Shown here one piece after another: positions 37,541 to 46,567 of a stretch of DNA of 64,000 nucleotides. This stretch comes from WJMD01 sp964596015. GTDB lineage: Bacteria; Joyebacterota; Joyebacteria; Joyebacterales; Joyebacteraceae. The notes beneath the pieces were generated by a model. That model saw only the letters and a list, made by a program, of their open reading frames with translations. It was not told the origin of the DNA and made no database searches. How positions within the stretch are numbered: position 1 is the first letter of the stretch; every line of letters begins with the position of its first letter. The stretch is from the NCBI GenBank assembly GCA_964596015.1, contig CAZQSB010000005.1, positions 37,771 through 101,770 on the forward strand, read 5' to 3'. The position numbers and the translations under genes are program-made.

Positions 37541-38649
37541 GTCCGCGTCACCTCGCCTCCGCCGACCTCGAACTCGGCGCTCGTCTTGTGCTTCAGGAAC
37601 CCCGGCGGCGCCGGCCTCGTGGACGTCACGAGCGCCTGACCGTACCGCCCGACAAGGTCCACCAGGCTGCCGCCGCGGCGGTCGTCGAGCTCCGAGAGGA
37701 TGTCGTCCAGGAGGACGACCACCCCCCTGCCGTTCTCGTCCAGCACGGCCGCCTCGCCGAGTTTGAGCGCGATCGCGGCCGTCCTGTGCTGTCCCTGCGA
37801 ACCGAACGTCCGGAGCGCCCGTCCTCCGACCCGCACCTCGATGTCGTCGCGATGCGGACCCGTGAGCGTGAAGCCGCGACGCCGCTCGTCCGACGCCACG
37901 CGAGCGAGCGCCTCCCCGAAGCGCGCGCGCACCGCGTCCAGGCCGCTCTCCCCGTCCCCCGTGGGGAACGAGCCGCGGTAGACGAGGTCGATTCCCTCAT
38001 CCTCCGCGATCGACCCATGCGCCTCTCTCACGGCGTCAAGATACCGCGGCAGGAAACTGAGCCGTCCCGCGACGACCCGGCTTCCCGTCTCGACCAGTCG
38101 CTCGGTCCACACCGCGACCAGCCGATCGCTCTCCTCATCGGGCGTCCACGCGGACAGCGTCTCGTTGCGCTGCCTGAGCGCCCGGCGGTACTCGACGAGC
38201 GCCGCGAGGTATCCCCGGTCGAGCTGACAGAGCGTCACGTCGAGGAGGCGTCGACGCTCGGACGGGCCCCCTTTTGTGATCCACGTGTCCTCGGGGCAGA
38301 ACCACGCCGTACGAAGCTCGCCGACCAGTTCCGAGAGCCTGGGCAGGGCCTCTCCGTCGACGGCCGCTTCCTTTCCGCCGCCGCGCGTGTACCGCACGAC
38401 GACGTTCCGGGCGCCGCCTTCCATCTCGACTCGTCCACCCACTCCGAAGCCCGGCGCGCCCCAGCGCGCGACCTCAGCGTCGTTCGCGCCGCGCAGCGAA
38501 CGCGCGACCGCGAGGTACGACACAGCCTCGAGCAGACTTGTCTTGCCGGAGCCGTTCGGCCCATGGAAGAAGTTGAGCCCGTTCTCGAGCTCGAGTTCCA
38601 GTGCCTCGTAGTTCCTGAAGTTCTCCAGCCTGAGACGGCTGAGCCACAC
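37537..38649 (-). CDS. recF: RecF recombination/replication-repair ATPase
   Basis: A 370-residue RecF: N-terminal LSRLRLENFRNYEAL, Walker A HGPNGSGKTS at about 29-38, the ABC-type signature FGSQGQHRTAAIALKLGEA and Walker B VVLLDDILSELD. It loads RecA at gaps in duplex DNA. The GTG at 38649 matches the usual RecF N-terminus and has AGGGAG 6 bases upstream; a GTG at 38667 that overlaps the dnaN stop (GTGA) is an alternative. Confidence 0.93.
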   Translation of the reverse strand: MWLSRLRLENFRNYEALELELENGLNFFHGPNGSGKTSLLEAVSYLAVARSLRGANDAEVARWGAPGFGVGGRVEMEGGARNVVVRYTRGGGKEAAVDGEALPRLSELVGELRTAWFCPEDTWITKGGPSERRRLLDVTLCQLDRGYLAALVEYRRALRQRNETLSAWTPDEESDRLVAVWTERLVETGSRVVAGRLSFLPRYLDAVREAHGSIAEDEGIDLVYRGSFPTGDGESGLDAVRARFGEALARVASDERRRGFTLTGPHRDDIEVRVGGRALRTFGSQGQHRTAAIALKLGEAAVLDENGRGVVVLLDDILSELDDRRGGSLVDLVGRYGQALVTSTRPAPPGFLKHKTSAEFEVGGGEVTRT

Positions 38650-38663
38650 ACGTCTCTCCCTCG

Positions 38664-39785
38664 TCACGACGAGAGACGAAGCGGCATGAGAAGGCACGTG
38701 TAGTCTTCGTCGTCGCCCGTGTCGACGCCGCTCACGACGGCCGCGCCGACGGCGGTCCCCAGAAGGAAGCGGACCTCGTCCGAATCGATGTGCTTGAGCA
38801 CATCAAGAAGATAGTTCGCGTTGTACCCGACTTCCATCTTCTCCGCGTTGAACGCGGCGACGACCTCTTCCCTGGCCTCGCCGACGTCAGGCGTGGACAC
38901 GACGAGTTCGATCTTCTTCTTGCCCAGCGCGAGCCGCACCTGGTGCGTGAGAGCGTCCGCGAGAACGGCGACGCGGCGCACCGCGCTCGCGAGCGCCTCG
39001 CGGTCGGCGATGAGTTCCTTGTCGTTGTCCTTCGGGATGACCTGGCGATAGTTCGGGAACGGCCCCTCGAGGAGCCGCGAGTTGATCGTCGTCGTGCCGA
39101 CGAAGAAGGCGACGTGGTTGTCGGCGACGGCCACCTTCACGGTGCCTTCCGCCTCGGCGCCGATGATCCGCACCGTGTGCGACAGAGCCTTCGGCGGCAC
39201 GATCATGTTCTTGCCCGCGAGCTTCGCGAAGTCGCCCTTCGATGTGAACGTGGCCAGCCGATGGCCGTCGGTCGCGGTCATCGTCGTGCCGTCCTTCTCG
39301 AACTCCCAGTACGCGCCGTTGAGCGACGGCCTTGTCTCGTCCTTCGACGTGCAGAAGCTGACCTTGTCGACCATCCGCGCCACGCGGTCGGCGTCGACCG
39401 GGAACGCGTTCTCCGGGTCGCTCTTCGGGAGCGTGGGAAACTCCTCGGCGGGAATCCCGACGATCTTGAAGTTGGACTTGCCGCACGTGATGGCCACCTC
39501 TTCTCCGTCGGCGCTGACAGACACCTCGGCGTCCCTGAGCTCCCGGACGATCTCCGAGACCTTCTTCGCCGGAAGCGTCACGGCCCCGCCGCCCTCGACG
39601 GTCGCCTCGACGCTCGTCGTCACCGTCATGTCGAGATCGGTCGCGGTGAGCGAGAGGGCCTTCTTCTTGGCGTCGGCCTCGACGAGGAAGTTGCCGAGCA
39701 CGGGGAGCGTCGTCTTCGGGGAGACGACCGCGAGGACTCTCTGGATCGCCTTTTCGAAATCCTGTCGGCCAATGGAGAACTGCAT
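38664..39785 (-). CDS. dnaN: DNA polymerase III beta sliding clamp
   Basis: A 373-residue sliding clamp with three repeated domains: MQFSIGRQDFEKAIQRVLAV at the N-terminus, GIPAEEFPTLP in the middle linker region, and VEVGYNANYLLDVL-like and YTCLLMPLRLS at the end. The MPLR terminal motif forms the client-binding pocket. It begins the dnaN-recF-dciA-gyrB-gyrA run and has its own strong promoter at 39876-39904. Confidence 0.96.
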   Translation of the reverse strand: MQFSIGRQDFEKAIQRVLAVVSPKTTLPVLGNFLVEADAKKKALSLTATDLDMTVTTSVEATVEGGGAVTLPAKKVSEIVRELRDAEVSVSADGEEVAITCGKSNFKIVGIPAEEFPTLPKSDPENAFPVDADRVARMVDKVSFCTSKDETRPSLNGAYWEFEKDGTTMTATDGHRLATFTSKGDFAKLAGKNMIVPPKALSHTVRIIGAEAEGTVKVAVADNHVAFFVGTTTINSRLLEGPFPNYRQVIPKDNDKELIADREALASAVRRVAVLADALTHQVRLALGKKKIELVVSTPDVGEAREEVVAAFNAEKMEVGYNANYLLDVLKHIDSDEVRFLLGTAVGAAVVSGVDTGDDEDYTCLLMPLRLSS

Positions 39786-39875
39786 CGAATACCTCCAGAG
39801 AGGGGGCGCGCAATACTGTCTTCGGGGCGCCGGGACGAACCGAACCGCTGGCGGAGACGTCCCGCCCCCGCCGTC

Positions 39876-39904
39876 ATTATATGGACGCCCCGTGAGCCCT
39901 GCAA
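39876..39904 (-). promoter_or_regulatory. Strong sigma70-type promoter of dnaN
   Basis: Minus-strand TTGCAG (39899-39904) and a perfect TATAAT (39876-39881), spaced by 17 bases, about 90 bases before dnaN. It is the only perfect -10 noted in the window. Confidence 0.75.
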
Positions 39905-39989
39905 GGCAAATCGGCCCCGCCGCGTAGGGGTTTTTCTGTCATCGCCGCCGCGACGAGCGCATCGCGGAACGTGGCCCCGCTGCGCCGCC

Positions 39990-40778
39990 CTACCCCAGCA
40001 TCTCCGCCCGGACCTGGTGTCGCTGCGTGAAGAACAGGCGGCGCATCTGAAGCGCCGCGACGAGCGAGCCCAGTCCGGCGCCGCTGGCGATCATGTACAT
40101 GACGACGATCTGGTAGCGCACGGCCTGCACCGAGAGAACGCCCGCGATGATCTGCCCGCTCATCATGCCGGGGAGCTGAACCAGCCCGACGATCATGAGC
40201 GAGTTGATGGTCGGGATGAGCGCCGCGCGCATCGCCTCGCGAAGCGGCGGCCGTGAGGCGACCGCCGCCGGCGCGCCGAGCGCCAGCGCCGCGTCCACCG
40301 TGGCCCGCCTCTGCTTCATCTCGCTCCGGAATCTCGTCGTCGTGAGCGCGACCGCGTTCATCGTGGCGGCGATGACCATGCCCGACACCGGCACCACGAT
40401 CTCCGGCGTGTACCAGGGGCGTATCCTGATGACGAGCCCTACGACCGTCGCCATCGTGACCACGACCGCCGTCGTGATGGCGGTCGCCGCGACGCGGTAG
40501 CGGCCGGGCGCGCCCTTCTCGTCCCGCGCGGCCGCCGTTCGCGTCGCCACCGCGACCATCACGGCCAGCATCGCGAGCGTCCAGTACCACTTCGAAAGGT
40601 CGAAGACGATCTTCAGGATGTAGCCGACCAGCAAAAGCTGCACGAAGGTCCGAACGGTGCCGACGACGACCTCCCGCGCGAGGCCGAGCCGCGCCACGAC
40701 GGCCACCGCGATGAGCGCCCCGACGAGAACGAGCGAGATGACGACGTCGCTCCACGCGAGCTCGAAGTAGCCGTTCAA
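39990..40778 (-). CDS. fetB: FetB/UPF0014 ABC transporter permease
   Basis: A 262-residue membrane protein of the UPF0014 (FetB, YbbM) family, with about seven helices and the signature GTVRTFVQLLLVGYILKIVF plus SLMIVGLVQLPGMMSGQIIAG. In E. coli FetAB exports iron and protects against oxidative stress. The start is a TTG at 40778 that overlaps the fetA stop codon (TTGA) and follows AGGAGGAGGGGG; the open frame reaching 41168 is antiparallel noise within fetA. Confidence 0.85.
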   Translation of the reverse strand: MNGYFELAWSDVVISLVLVGALIAVAVVARLGLAREVVVGTVRTFVQLLLVGYILKIVFDLSKWYWTLAMLAVMVAVATRTAAARDEKGAPGRYRVAATAITTAVVVTMATVVGLVIRIRPWYTPEIVVPVSGMVIAATMNAVALTTTRFRSEMKQRRATVDAALALGAPAAVASRPPLREAMRAALIPTINSLMIVGLVQLPGMMSGQIIAGVLSVQAVRYQIVVMYMIASGAGLGSLVAALQMRRLFFTQRHQVRAEMLG

Positions 40779-41656
40779 ACCCCCTCCTCCTCGTCGTGCA
40801 ATCTCCCCTGGATGAAACGCCGGGTGAGTTCGGAGGACGGCGACTCGAAGAGCTCCGGCACCGGCCCCTCCTCGACGCCGCGACCTTCCACGAGGACGAG
40901 CGCGCGATCCGAGACCTCCCGCGCCTGCTCCATCAGGTGGGTGACGAACACGACCGTGAGTCCGACGTCGTCGCGGAGCGCCCGGACGAGCCGGAGGATA
41001 CGTGCCGTCGCCGTTGGGTCGAGAGCGGAGGTCGGCTCGTCCATGAGAAACACCTCGGGCGACGGCGCGAGCGTCCTGGCGATGCTCACGCGCTGCTGCT
41101 CGCCCTGCGAGAGCTCGAGCGCGTTGAGCTCCCGAAAGGACTCGGCGAGGCCGACGAACGAGAGGCACTCGAGCACGCGCGACTCCAGGTCGACGTCTCC
41201 GTCGTCACCCAGACGAAGCCCGTAGGCGATGTTGTCGAAGACGGTTCCCTCGAAGAGCGCCGGCGTCTGGAAGACCATGCCGACGCGCCGCCTGAGCGCC
41301 GTGGGTTCAATGTCGGCTGTGTCGGTCCCGTCCAGGAACACGCGGCCGGCGGCCGGTTCCTCGAGCGCATTGAGCGCTCTGAGGAGCGTGGTCTTCCCGG
41401 AGCCCGACGGCCCGATGACGCCGACAACCTCGCCGGCGGGCACCCTGAAACTCACATCGTGAAGGACCGTCGTCTCGACGACGCGGCCGTCGAGGCGTCT
41501 TCGCCTGACGACCTCGAGTCCCTCGGCACGGAGCTTCGGTTCGCGCACTTTCCTGAGAACTCCTCTCGACTCACCCGATACCGCTCGCGCGAGATCGGCG
41601 ACATGTGACCGACCTGACGCAGACGCTCCCGACCGCTCTCCACACGCCTCATTCAT
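40775..41656 (-). CDS. fetA: FetA-like ABC transporter ATP-binding protein
   Basis: A 293-residue ABC ATPase: Walker A GPSGSGKT at 82-89, Q-loop VFQTPALFEG, signature LSQGEQQR at 182-189, Walker B VFLMDEPTSALD and switch His in VTHLMEQ. It pairs with FetB. The first 37 residues are not conserved, so a GTG near 41551 (VREPKLRAEGLEV) may be the true start. The pair interrupts the normally adjacent dnaA and dnaN. Confidence 0.85.
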   Translation of the reverse strand: MNEACGERSGASASGRSHVADLARAVSGESRGVLRKVREPKLRAEGLEVVRRRRLDGRVVETTVLHDVSFRVPAGEVVGVIGPSGSGKTTLLRALNALEEPAAGRVFLDGTDTADIEPTALRRRVGMVFQTPALFEGTVFDNIAYGLRLGDDGDVDLESRVLECLSFVGLAESFRELNALELSQGEQQRVSIARTLAPSPEVFLMDEPTSALDPTATARILRLVRALRDDVGLTVVFVTHLMEQAREVSDRALVLVEGRGVEEGPVPELFESPSSELTRRFIQGRLHDEEEGV

Positions 41657-41659
41657 TAC

Positions 41660-41710
41660 CTACTTCTTCTATCAATATCAATCAATCGTAGTAGTAGTAG
41701 GGGCGGTGGA
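41660..41710 (-). other. Putative DnaA-trio/unwinding element of oriC
   Basis: Read on the plus strand, an AT-rich stretch (41660-41687) is followed by GTAGTAGTAGTAG (41688-41700) and a GC cluster GGGCGG (41701-41706), then GGTGGATTT, a poor DnaA-box match. On the minus strand the order is box-like, GC cluster, TACTACTACTAC, AT-rich, which is the order of the basal unwinding system described in Bacillus subtilis. It lies downstream of dnaA, also as in Bacillus. The remaining bases to 42030 hold a hairpin and no gene. Confidence 0.5.
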
Positions 41711-41973
41711 TTTGTGGGCAACTCCTCCACAGACGGCGACGACCGATCCGGAGCGCGAAGCAGGTCGAGCTTTTCCTGTTCGGGGGACTCGTTCCGGACC
41801 GGGGACATCGCGCTGGACGAAGGGTCCGTTCACCCACAACCCTCCCCCGCGCCGCTCGAATGTCCCGAGCTGTCCACGCGAGTTCAGCGTCGTTCCACGA
41901 GTTGTCCAGACCGCGTCGGGGACAACTCGGGTCGCGCCCGCGCGCAGGACCGACAGCTCTCCCAGAACGACCG

Positions 41974-41997
41974 CGGCCCCGCGATTCCGCGGGGCCG
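41974..41997 (-). terminator. Hairpin after dnaA
   Basis: A perfect 10-bp GC stem (41974-41983 with 41988-41997) with a 4-base loop, 33 bases after the dnaA stop. It lacks a clear T-run, so its strength as a terminator is uncertain. Confidence 0.5.
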
Positions 41998-42030
41998 ACG
42001 ATCGACAACAACTCCCAGGGGGCGAGAAGA

Positions 42031-43383
42031 CTAGAGCGCGTGGAGCACGCGGCGGAGGCTCTCCACGTCGCGACGCGTCTTGCCGCCCTCCTCCACCTCG
42101 TCGGCGATCTTCCGGTGCGCATGAAGCACCGTTGTGTGATCTCGTCCGCCGAAGTGTTCGCCGATCTGCGCGAGAGAGAGGTGTGTGAGTTCGCGCGCGA
42201 GATACATCGCCACCTGCCTGGCGTGCGCGATCTGACTCGCGCGTCCGCGCGCCTTCATCTTCTCGACGGGCACGCCGAACGACTCGGCCACAGCCTGCTG
42301 GATGCGAGCGACGGAGATGGGGCCTCGCGGCTTCCCGAGGAACTCGGAGAGCACTTCCTTGGCGAGGTCGACCGTGATCTCGCTTCCGGTCAGACTGGAG
42401 AAGGCGAGGAGCCGGACGAGCGATCCCTCCAGCTCGCGGATATTCGACGTCACACTGTTCGCGATGAGATGTATGACGTCGTTGGGTATCGAAATCCCGT
42501 CCAGCTCCGCCTTCTCATGCAGGATGGCGATGCGCGTCTCGAGGTCCGGAGGCTGGATGTCGGTGACGAGCCCCGACTCGAACCTTGAGACGAGCCGCTC
42601 CTCGAGCGTCGCGATCTGCTTCGGTGGCCGATCGCTTGTGAGAACGATCTGCTTGTGGGCCAGATAGAGCGCGTTGAAGGTGTGGAAGAACTCCTCCTGC
42701 GTGCTCTCCTTCCCGGCCAGAAACTGCACGTCGTCGATCAGCAGGATGTCCTTGCCGCGGTACTTGTCGCGGAACTGGAGCGTCGTCCCCCGCTGGATCG
42801 CCGTGATGAGCTCGTTCATGAAGGTCTCGGCGGTCACGTAGTATATGGACAGGTTCGGGCGGTGCTCGCGCGCGTAGTTCCCGATCGCCTGCATCAGATG
42901 AGTCTTGCCGAGACCGACCCCTCCGTATATGAAGAGAGGGTTGTACGCTTCAGCGGGCGCCTCCGCCACCGCCATCGTTGCAGCCTGAGCGAAGCGATTG
43001 CTGCTCCCCACAATAAACGTTGCGAACGTGTATCTCGGGTTGAGCTGGCACTCATCGGCCGCCGGCGTGGTCAGAGGCGGAGGCGTTGCCCGCCTGGCTG
43101 ACACTGGTTCGTATTCGTCGGGCCGGCGATGGGACACCTGGAACTCGGGCGTCACCGGCTCGCCGGCTGTCTCCTCCAGCACAGTCCGGATGAGGGGCAT
43201 GTAGTGCTCCTCCAGCCAGTCGGCGAAGAAGCGGTTCGGCACCTCGATCCGGATCGTCCCGTCCTTGAGCTCGACCGCCTTGGTCGGCTCGAACCACGTC
43301 TGGAAGCTCTGGCGCTCCGTCTCGGCGCGTATCGCGTCGAGACAGCGAGCCCACAGTTCGGAAGCAGTCTGGGTCACGGGCAT
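42031..43383 (-). CDS. dnaA: Chromosomal replication initiator DnaA
   Basis: A 450-residue DnaA: N-terminal DnaB/SirA-interaction domain (ELWARCLDAIRAETERQSF), AAA+ core with Walker A GGVGLGKT at about 154-161, LLIDDVQFLAGK, and a C-terminal DNA-binding domain with the box-recognition signature GGRDHTTVLHAHRKI. The ATG at 43383 is used; it has no clear ribosome site, and the bases immediately upstream are occupied by DnaA boxes, which suggests autoregulation. Confidence 0.96.
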   Translation of the reverse strand: MPVTQTASELWARCLDAIRAETERQSFQTWFEPTKAVELKDGTIRIEVPNRFFADWLEEHYMPLIRTVLEETAGEPVTPEFQVSHRRPDEYEPVSARRATPPPLTTPAADECQLNPRYTFATFIVGSSNRFAQAATMAVAEAPAEAYNPLFIYGGVGLGKTHLMQAIGNYAREHRPNLSIYYVTAETFMNELITAIQRGTTLQFRDKYRGKDILLIDDVQFLAGKESTQEEFFHTFNALYLAHKQIVLTSDRPPKQIATLEERLVSRFESGLVTDIQPPDLETRIAILHEKAELDGISIPNDVIHLIANSVTSNIRELEGSLVRLLAFSSLTGSEITVDLAKEVLSEFLGKPRGPISVARIQQAVAESFGVPVEKMKARGRASQIAHARQVAMYLARELTHLSLAQIGEHFGGRDHTTVLHAHRKIADEVEEGGKTRRDVESLRRVLHAL

Positions 43384-43854
43384 ATTATCCACAAACTGTG
43401 GATAAACTATCCACAAGCAGGCGAGAAGGGCTGTAGTCGAAGAAATCGGGCGAAAACAGGCGAAATTCGGAGTCCAGGCGAGATGTTACCTGTCTACAAT
43501 CCCCCTCCCCAATGTGGATAACCCGGTAACTGTTGATGTGTGTTGTATTTACCGGGCAGCTCAGTAGAGAGTCGACGAACCGCGGCCTTCGGGCTCTCTC
43601 AGAGCTGGTGACACACCGTGTGGGGGCGATTCCTCCGCGCGAGCTGGCTCTGGTTATCAACCGTCGTTGTGACGGGGCGGGATGTTAGCACGAGGGGGTT
43701 GGGGCTGCAAGGGTTTTTTCGTCTCGCGTGCCGGTTTTTTCCTGTGCGGGATCGCTGGGGACCGGGAGGAGAAACGCCTTGACACCGGGTGGTGTGATTG
43801 ATAGTCTGTATGGTTCGTGTAAGGCTCCGCTACACAGTGATTAATGGGGATACC
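43384..43854. other. dnaA-rpmH intergenic region with DnaA boxes (oriC part)
   Basis: Consensus DnaA boxes are at 43385-43393 (TTATCCACA), 43397-43405 and 43513-43521 (both TGTGGATAA, that is, on the minus strand), with one near-match CTATCCACA at 43407-43415. The first three boxes are packed just before dnaA. Two T6 tracts (near 43714 and 43734) lie further on. Genes on either side diverge here. No coding sequence is recognised; open frames in this stretch have no homology or ribosome sites. Confidence 0.8.
43779..43807 (+). promoter_or_regulatory. rpmH promoter
   Basis: Perfect TTGACA at 43779-43784, 17-base spacer and TAGTCT at 43802-43807, 48 bases before rpmH. Confidence 0.6.
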
Positions 43855-43992
43855 ATGAAGAGAACGTATCAGCCGAAGAAGCGGAGAGGCAAGCGCAAGC
43901 ACGGGTTCCTCCGCAGAAGCTCCACCCCGGGCGGCCGGAAGGTGTTGGCGCGTCGTCGTGCCAAGGGCAGGAAGCGGCTGACGACGCGATAG
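43855..43992 (+). CDS. rpmH: 50S ribosomal protein L34
   Basis: A 45-residue L34: MKRTYQPKKRRGKRKHGF, then RRSSTPGGRKVLARRRAKGR. Length and sequence are standard. It starts the plus-strand rpmH-rnpA-yidD-yidC block next to the origin. Confidence 0.97.
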   Translation: MKRTYQPKKRRGKRKHGFLRRSSTPGGRKVLARRRAKGRKRLTTR

Positions 43993-44000
43993 GTGAACCG

Positions 44001-44351
44001 TTGTCGCCTCAGAGCGTCAAGAGAGATCGCACGATCAAGGACCGCGGGACGCTGGAGCGGACACTCAGGAGCGGCAGCGTCGTCAGAACGCCGTTCTTCA
44101 GGATGTGCTATCTCGCGGGCAGTGGACCGCCGAGGATCGCGTTCCTCGCGGGTCGAAGAGTTGGAGGCGCAGTCCGGCGCAACCGCGCTAAGAGGGTCCT
44201 TCGCGAAGCGTATCGCACGACCGATGTCGACCTCAGCAGCATTGAGACCCTCGTCTTCGTTGCGACCGACCGTATCGCCGACGCTGATTTCAGCGACGTG
44301 AGACAGGCGACCGTCGACGCACTCATGCGCGCCTCCGGAACCGGCAGTTGA
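44001..44351 (+). CDS. rnpA: Ribonuclease P protein component
   Basis: A 116-residue RnpA that helps the RNase P RNA mature tRNA 5' ends. The RNR signature GRRVGGAVRRNRAKRVLREAYR is at about 51-72, preceded by the FRMCYLAG and RIAFLAG strands. It starts at TTG 8 bases after rpmH, as is common in this gene pair. Confidence 0.93.
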   Translation: MSPQSVKRDRTIKDRGTLERTLRSGSVVRTPFFRMCYLAGSGPPRIAFLAGRRVGGAVRRNRAKRVLREAYRTTDVDLSSIETLVFVATDRIADADFSDVRQATVDALMRASGTGS

Positions 44352-44403
44352 GACGTGATGGCGCGGACCGCTTCGGCGGCCGTGGTCGGAACAGACGGAT
44401 TCG

Positions 44404-44652
44404 ATGACGCCCCCCAAGGAGTCCTCGAGGCCCCTCGCACTCACCAGGCTGGCCGTGCTGGTCATCCGTGGATACCAGCGCCTCCTGTCGCCGCTCTTCC
44501 CCGGGACATGTCGATACTCGCCGAGCTGCTCTGAGTACGCGGCGCGCGCTCTCCTCACGCACGGGCTCGTGCGCGGCGCGCGATACGCGGTGGCCCGGGT
44601 CCTGCGCTGTCACCCCTGGTGTGACGGCGGCTACGATCCCGTGCCCCGCTGA
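44404..44652 (+). CDS. yidD: YidD membrane insertion efficiency factor
   Basis: An 82-residue protein with the YidD core: YQRLLSPLFPGTCRYSPSCSEYA at about 23-45 and GCHPW-like RCHPWCDGGYDPVP at the end, including the conserved cysteines. It assists YidC-dependent insertion at the inner membrane. It lies between rnpA and yidC, the conserved order. Confidence 0.92.
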   Translation: MTPPKESSRPLALTRLAVLVIRGYQRLLSPLFPGTCRYSPSCSEYAARALLTHGLVRGARYAVARVLRCHPWCDGGYDPVPR

Positions 44653-44702
44653 ACCGGGGACGCGAACGGCTCCGCCGACGGGTCCCCTTGAAGGAGGTAT
44701 GA

Positions 44703-46517
44703 ATGAGCGAGAGGCGCGCCCTCCTGGCGGTCCTCCTGATCTTCCTTCTGTTCTTCGGCTACACGTACTTCTCCCGCCGGGGAACGCAGCCGCCGGAGCC
44801 GGAGGTCGCGACCACCGACGTTGCTGAAGAGATCGCCACCCGAACTGTCGAGGAACCCCCGCCCGACCGAGCGGTGACGCAGCAGGTCCCCGCTGAAGAA
44901 CCCCCCGCAGCACAGACCACCGCCGGCGCCGCAGAGACGCCCGGCGCGGGTCGCACCGTCGAGACCACCACGATCGAATCGCCGCTCTATCGCGCCACGT
45001 TGTCGAACCGCGGCGCGACCGTTGTGTCGTTCGAACTCAGGGAGTATCGCGACGCCGAAGGCCGGATGGTGGATCTCGTCCCACCGGGTTCGCCGGCGCT
45101 GGGGGCGATGGTCCGCTACGGAGCGAACACCATCGACACGGGAGAGTGGGTGTTCGAACCCTCGATGACAGGGCGCATCGCCCTGTCCGAAGGCAGAGAG
45201 AGCGTCACGGTCAGCTTCGAAGCCGAGAGAGGCGACGGCCTGATGCTCACGCGGACCTACACGTTCCGTCCCGATTCCTATCTGTTCGACGTGACGGCCA
45301 GGCTGTCCGGCGTGCCCTCCACGGCCGGCGGACGTGAGGTCGTTCTCGGGTGGCCGGGCGTCCTTCCCACCGAGGAGAAGGAGGACGACCGGGGACTCGC
45401 GTCGGTGATCTACACGGAAGAGGACACCGAGCGACTCAACCTGGGCGACCTCAAGAACGAAGCGGAACGCGCGATCGTCGGGGACATCAGGTGGGCGACC
45501 TCTCAGTCCCGCTACTTCATGGCGGCCCTCCTGACCAACGCCGAGTCGTTCGAGCGTGTGACGGTGTACGGCGACCCTGAAGACCGCACCGTCGGCTTCC
45601 GAGCCACGCAGGCGGTCGGCGCGGGAAGCGACGTCGTCGAGCTCCAGGCGTACGCCGGACCGCAGGACTACATCCGGATCGAGAAGCTCGGCGTCGAGCT
45701 CGAGCGAGCGGTCGATCTCGGATGGAGCATCACGAGACCTCTGTCTGTGCTCATGCTGCGCGCACTCGTATGGGCGCACGGTGTGGTCCCGAACTACGGC
45801 CTCGTGATCATCATCTTCTCCATCCTCACGAAGCTCCTCTTCTACCGGCTCACCCACAAGAGCTTCACCGAAATGAAGCGCATGCAGGAGCTCCAGCCCA
45901 AGCTCGAGGAGCTCAAGAAGAAGCACGCTGACGACAAGGAGCGGCTGGCCAAGGAGCAGATGCAGCTCTACAAGCGGGAGGGCGTGAACCCTCTCGGCGG
46001 CTGTCTGCCCATGCTCCTTCAGATGCCGGTCTTCATCGCGCTGTTCCAGGTGCTCAGAACGACCATCGAGCTCCGCGGAGCTCCGTTCGCGCTCTGGATC
46101 ACCGACCTGTCGCAGCCGGACACGATCGCCACGATCGCCGGCTTCCCCATCCACATCCTGCCTCTCCTCATGGGCGTCGGGATGCTCGTCCAGCAGCGCT
46201 TCTCCTCAAGCGACCCGAATCAGGCGATGGTCGGACGGCTCATGCCGATCCTCTTCACAGTGCTCTTCTACAACTTCGCTTCGGGTCTTGTTCTGTACTG
46301 GCTGGTGAACACCGCGCTCAGCGTCGCGCAGCAGTACTACATCCACAAGTCGCCGGGGAGAGACACCTCCGGCAGCGACGCGACCGCCCCACGCGGTGAC
46401 ACCGCGGAAACGCCCGCGCCCTCTGTTCAGGCCGCGAGCGGCGACGAACCGACGTCCCCGTCGAGCGGGACGAAGAAGGGGTCGTCGTCGAAGAAGCGGC
46501 GCAGGAAGAAGCGGTAG
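44703..46517 (+). CDS. yidC: Membrane protein insertase YidC (diderm type)
   Basis: A 604-residue insertase. An N-terminal helix (about 6-23) is followed by a Pro/Glu/Thr-rich linker, a large periplasmic beta domain (about 80-345) and the conserved five-helix core, with the hydrophilic loop TEMKRMQELQPKLEELKKKH and GGCLPMLLQMPVFIALFQVL. The periplasmic domain is typical of Gram-negative YidC1. The tail ends in a basic cluster (KKRRRKKR) that can contact the ribosome. Confidence 0.96.
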   Translation: MSERRALLAVLLIFLLFFGYTYFSRRGTQPPEPEVATTDVAEEIATRTVEEPPPDRAVTQQVPAEEPPAAQTTAGAAETPGAGRTVETTTIESPLYRATLSNRGATVVSFELREYRDAEGRMVDLVPPGSPALGAMVRYGANTIDTGEWVFEPSMTGRIALSEGRESVTVSFEAERGDGLMLTRTYTFRPDSYLFDVTARLSGVPSTAGGREVVLGWPGVLPTEEKEDDRGLASVIYTEEDTERLNLGDLKNEAERAIVGDIRWATSQSRYFMAALLTNAESFERVTVYGDPEDRTVGFRATQAVGAGSDVVELQAYAGPQDYIRIEKLGVELERAVDLGWSITRPLSVLMLRALVWAHGVVPNYGLVIIIFSILTKLLFYRLTHKSFTEMKRMQELQPKLEELKKKHADDKERLAKEQMQLYKREGVNPLGGCLPMLLQMPVFIALFQVLRTTIELRGAPFALWITDLSQPDTIATIAGFPIHILPLLMGVGMLVQQRFSSSDPNQAMVGRLMPILFTVLFYNFASGLVLYWLVNTALSVAQQYYIHKSPGRDTSGSDATAPRGDTAETPAPSVQAASGDEPTSPSSGTKKGSSSKKRRRKKR

Positions 46518-46567
46518 CGGGCGTCATCGACTGTCGGGAGACGGGGCGGTCCGGGAGGAATCGCTAC

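Noticed and set aside
39905..39935. Plus-strand CCCC...GGGGTTTTT hairpin between fetB and dnaN as a terminator
   Set aside because: Both neighbouring genes run on the minus strand, so a plus-strand terminator has no evident transcript to end; stem is only four base pairs.
43385..43902. Minus-strand open frames of 81-91 codons between dnaA and rpmH
   Set aside because: They cover DnaA boxes and the rpmH promoter, have no homology or ribosome site.
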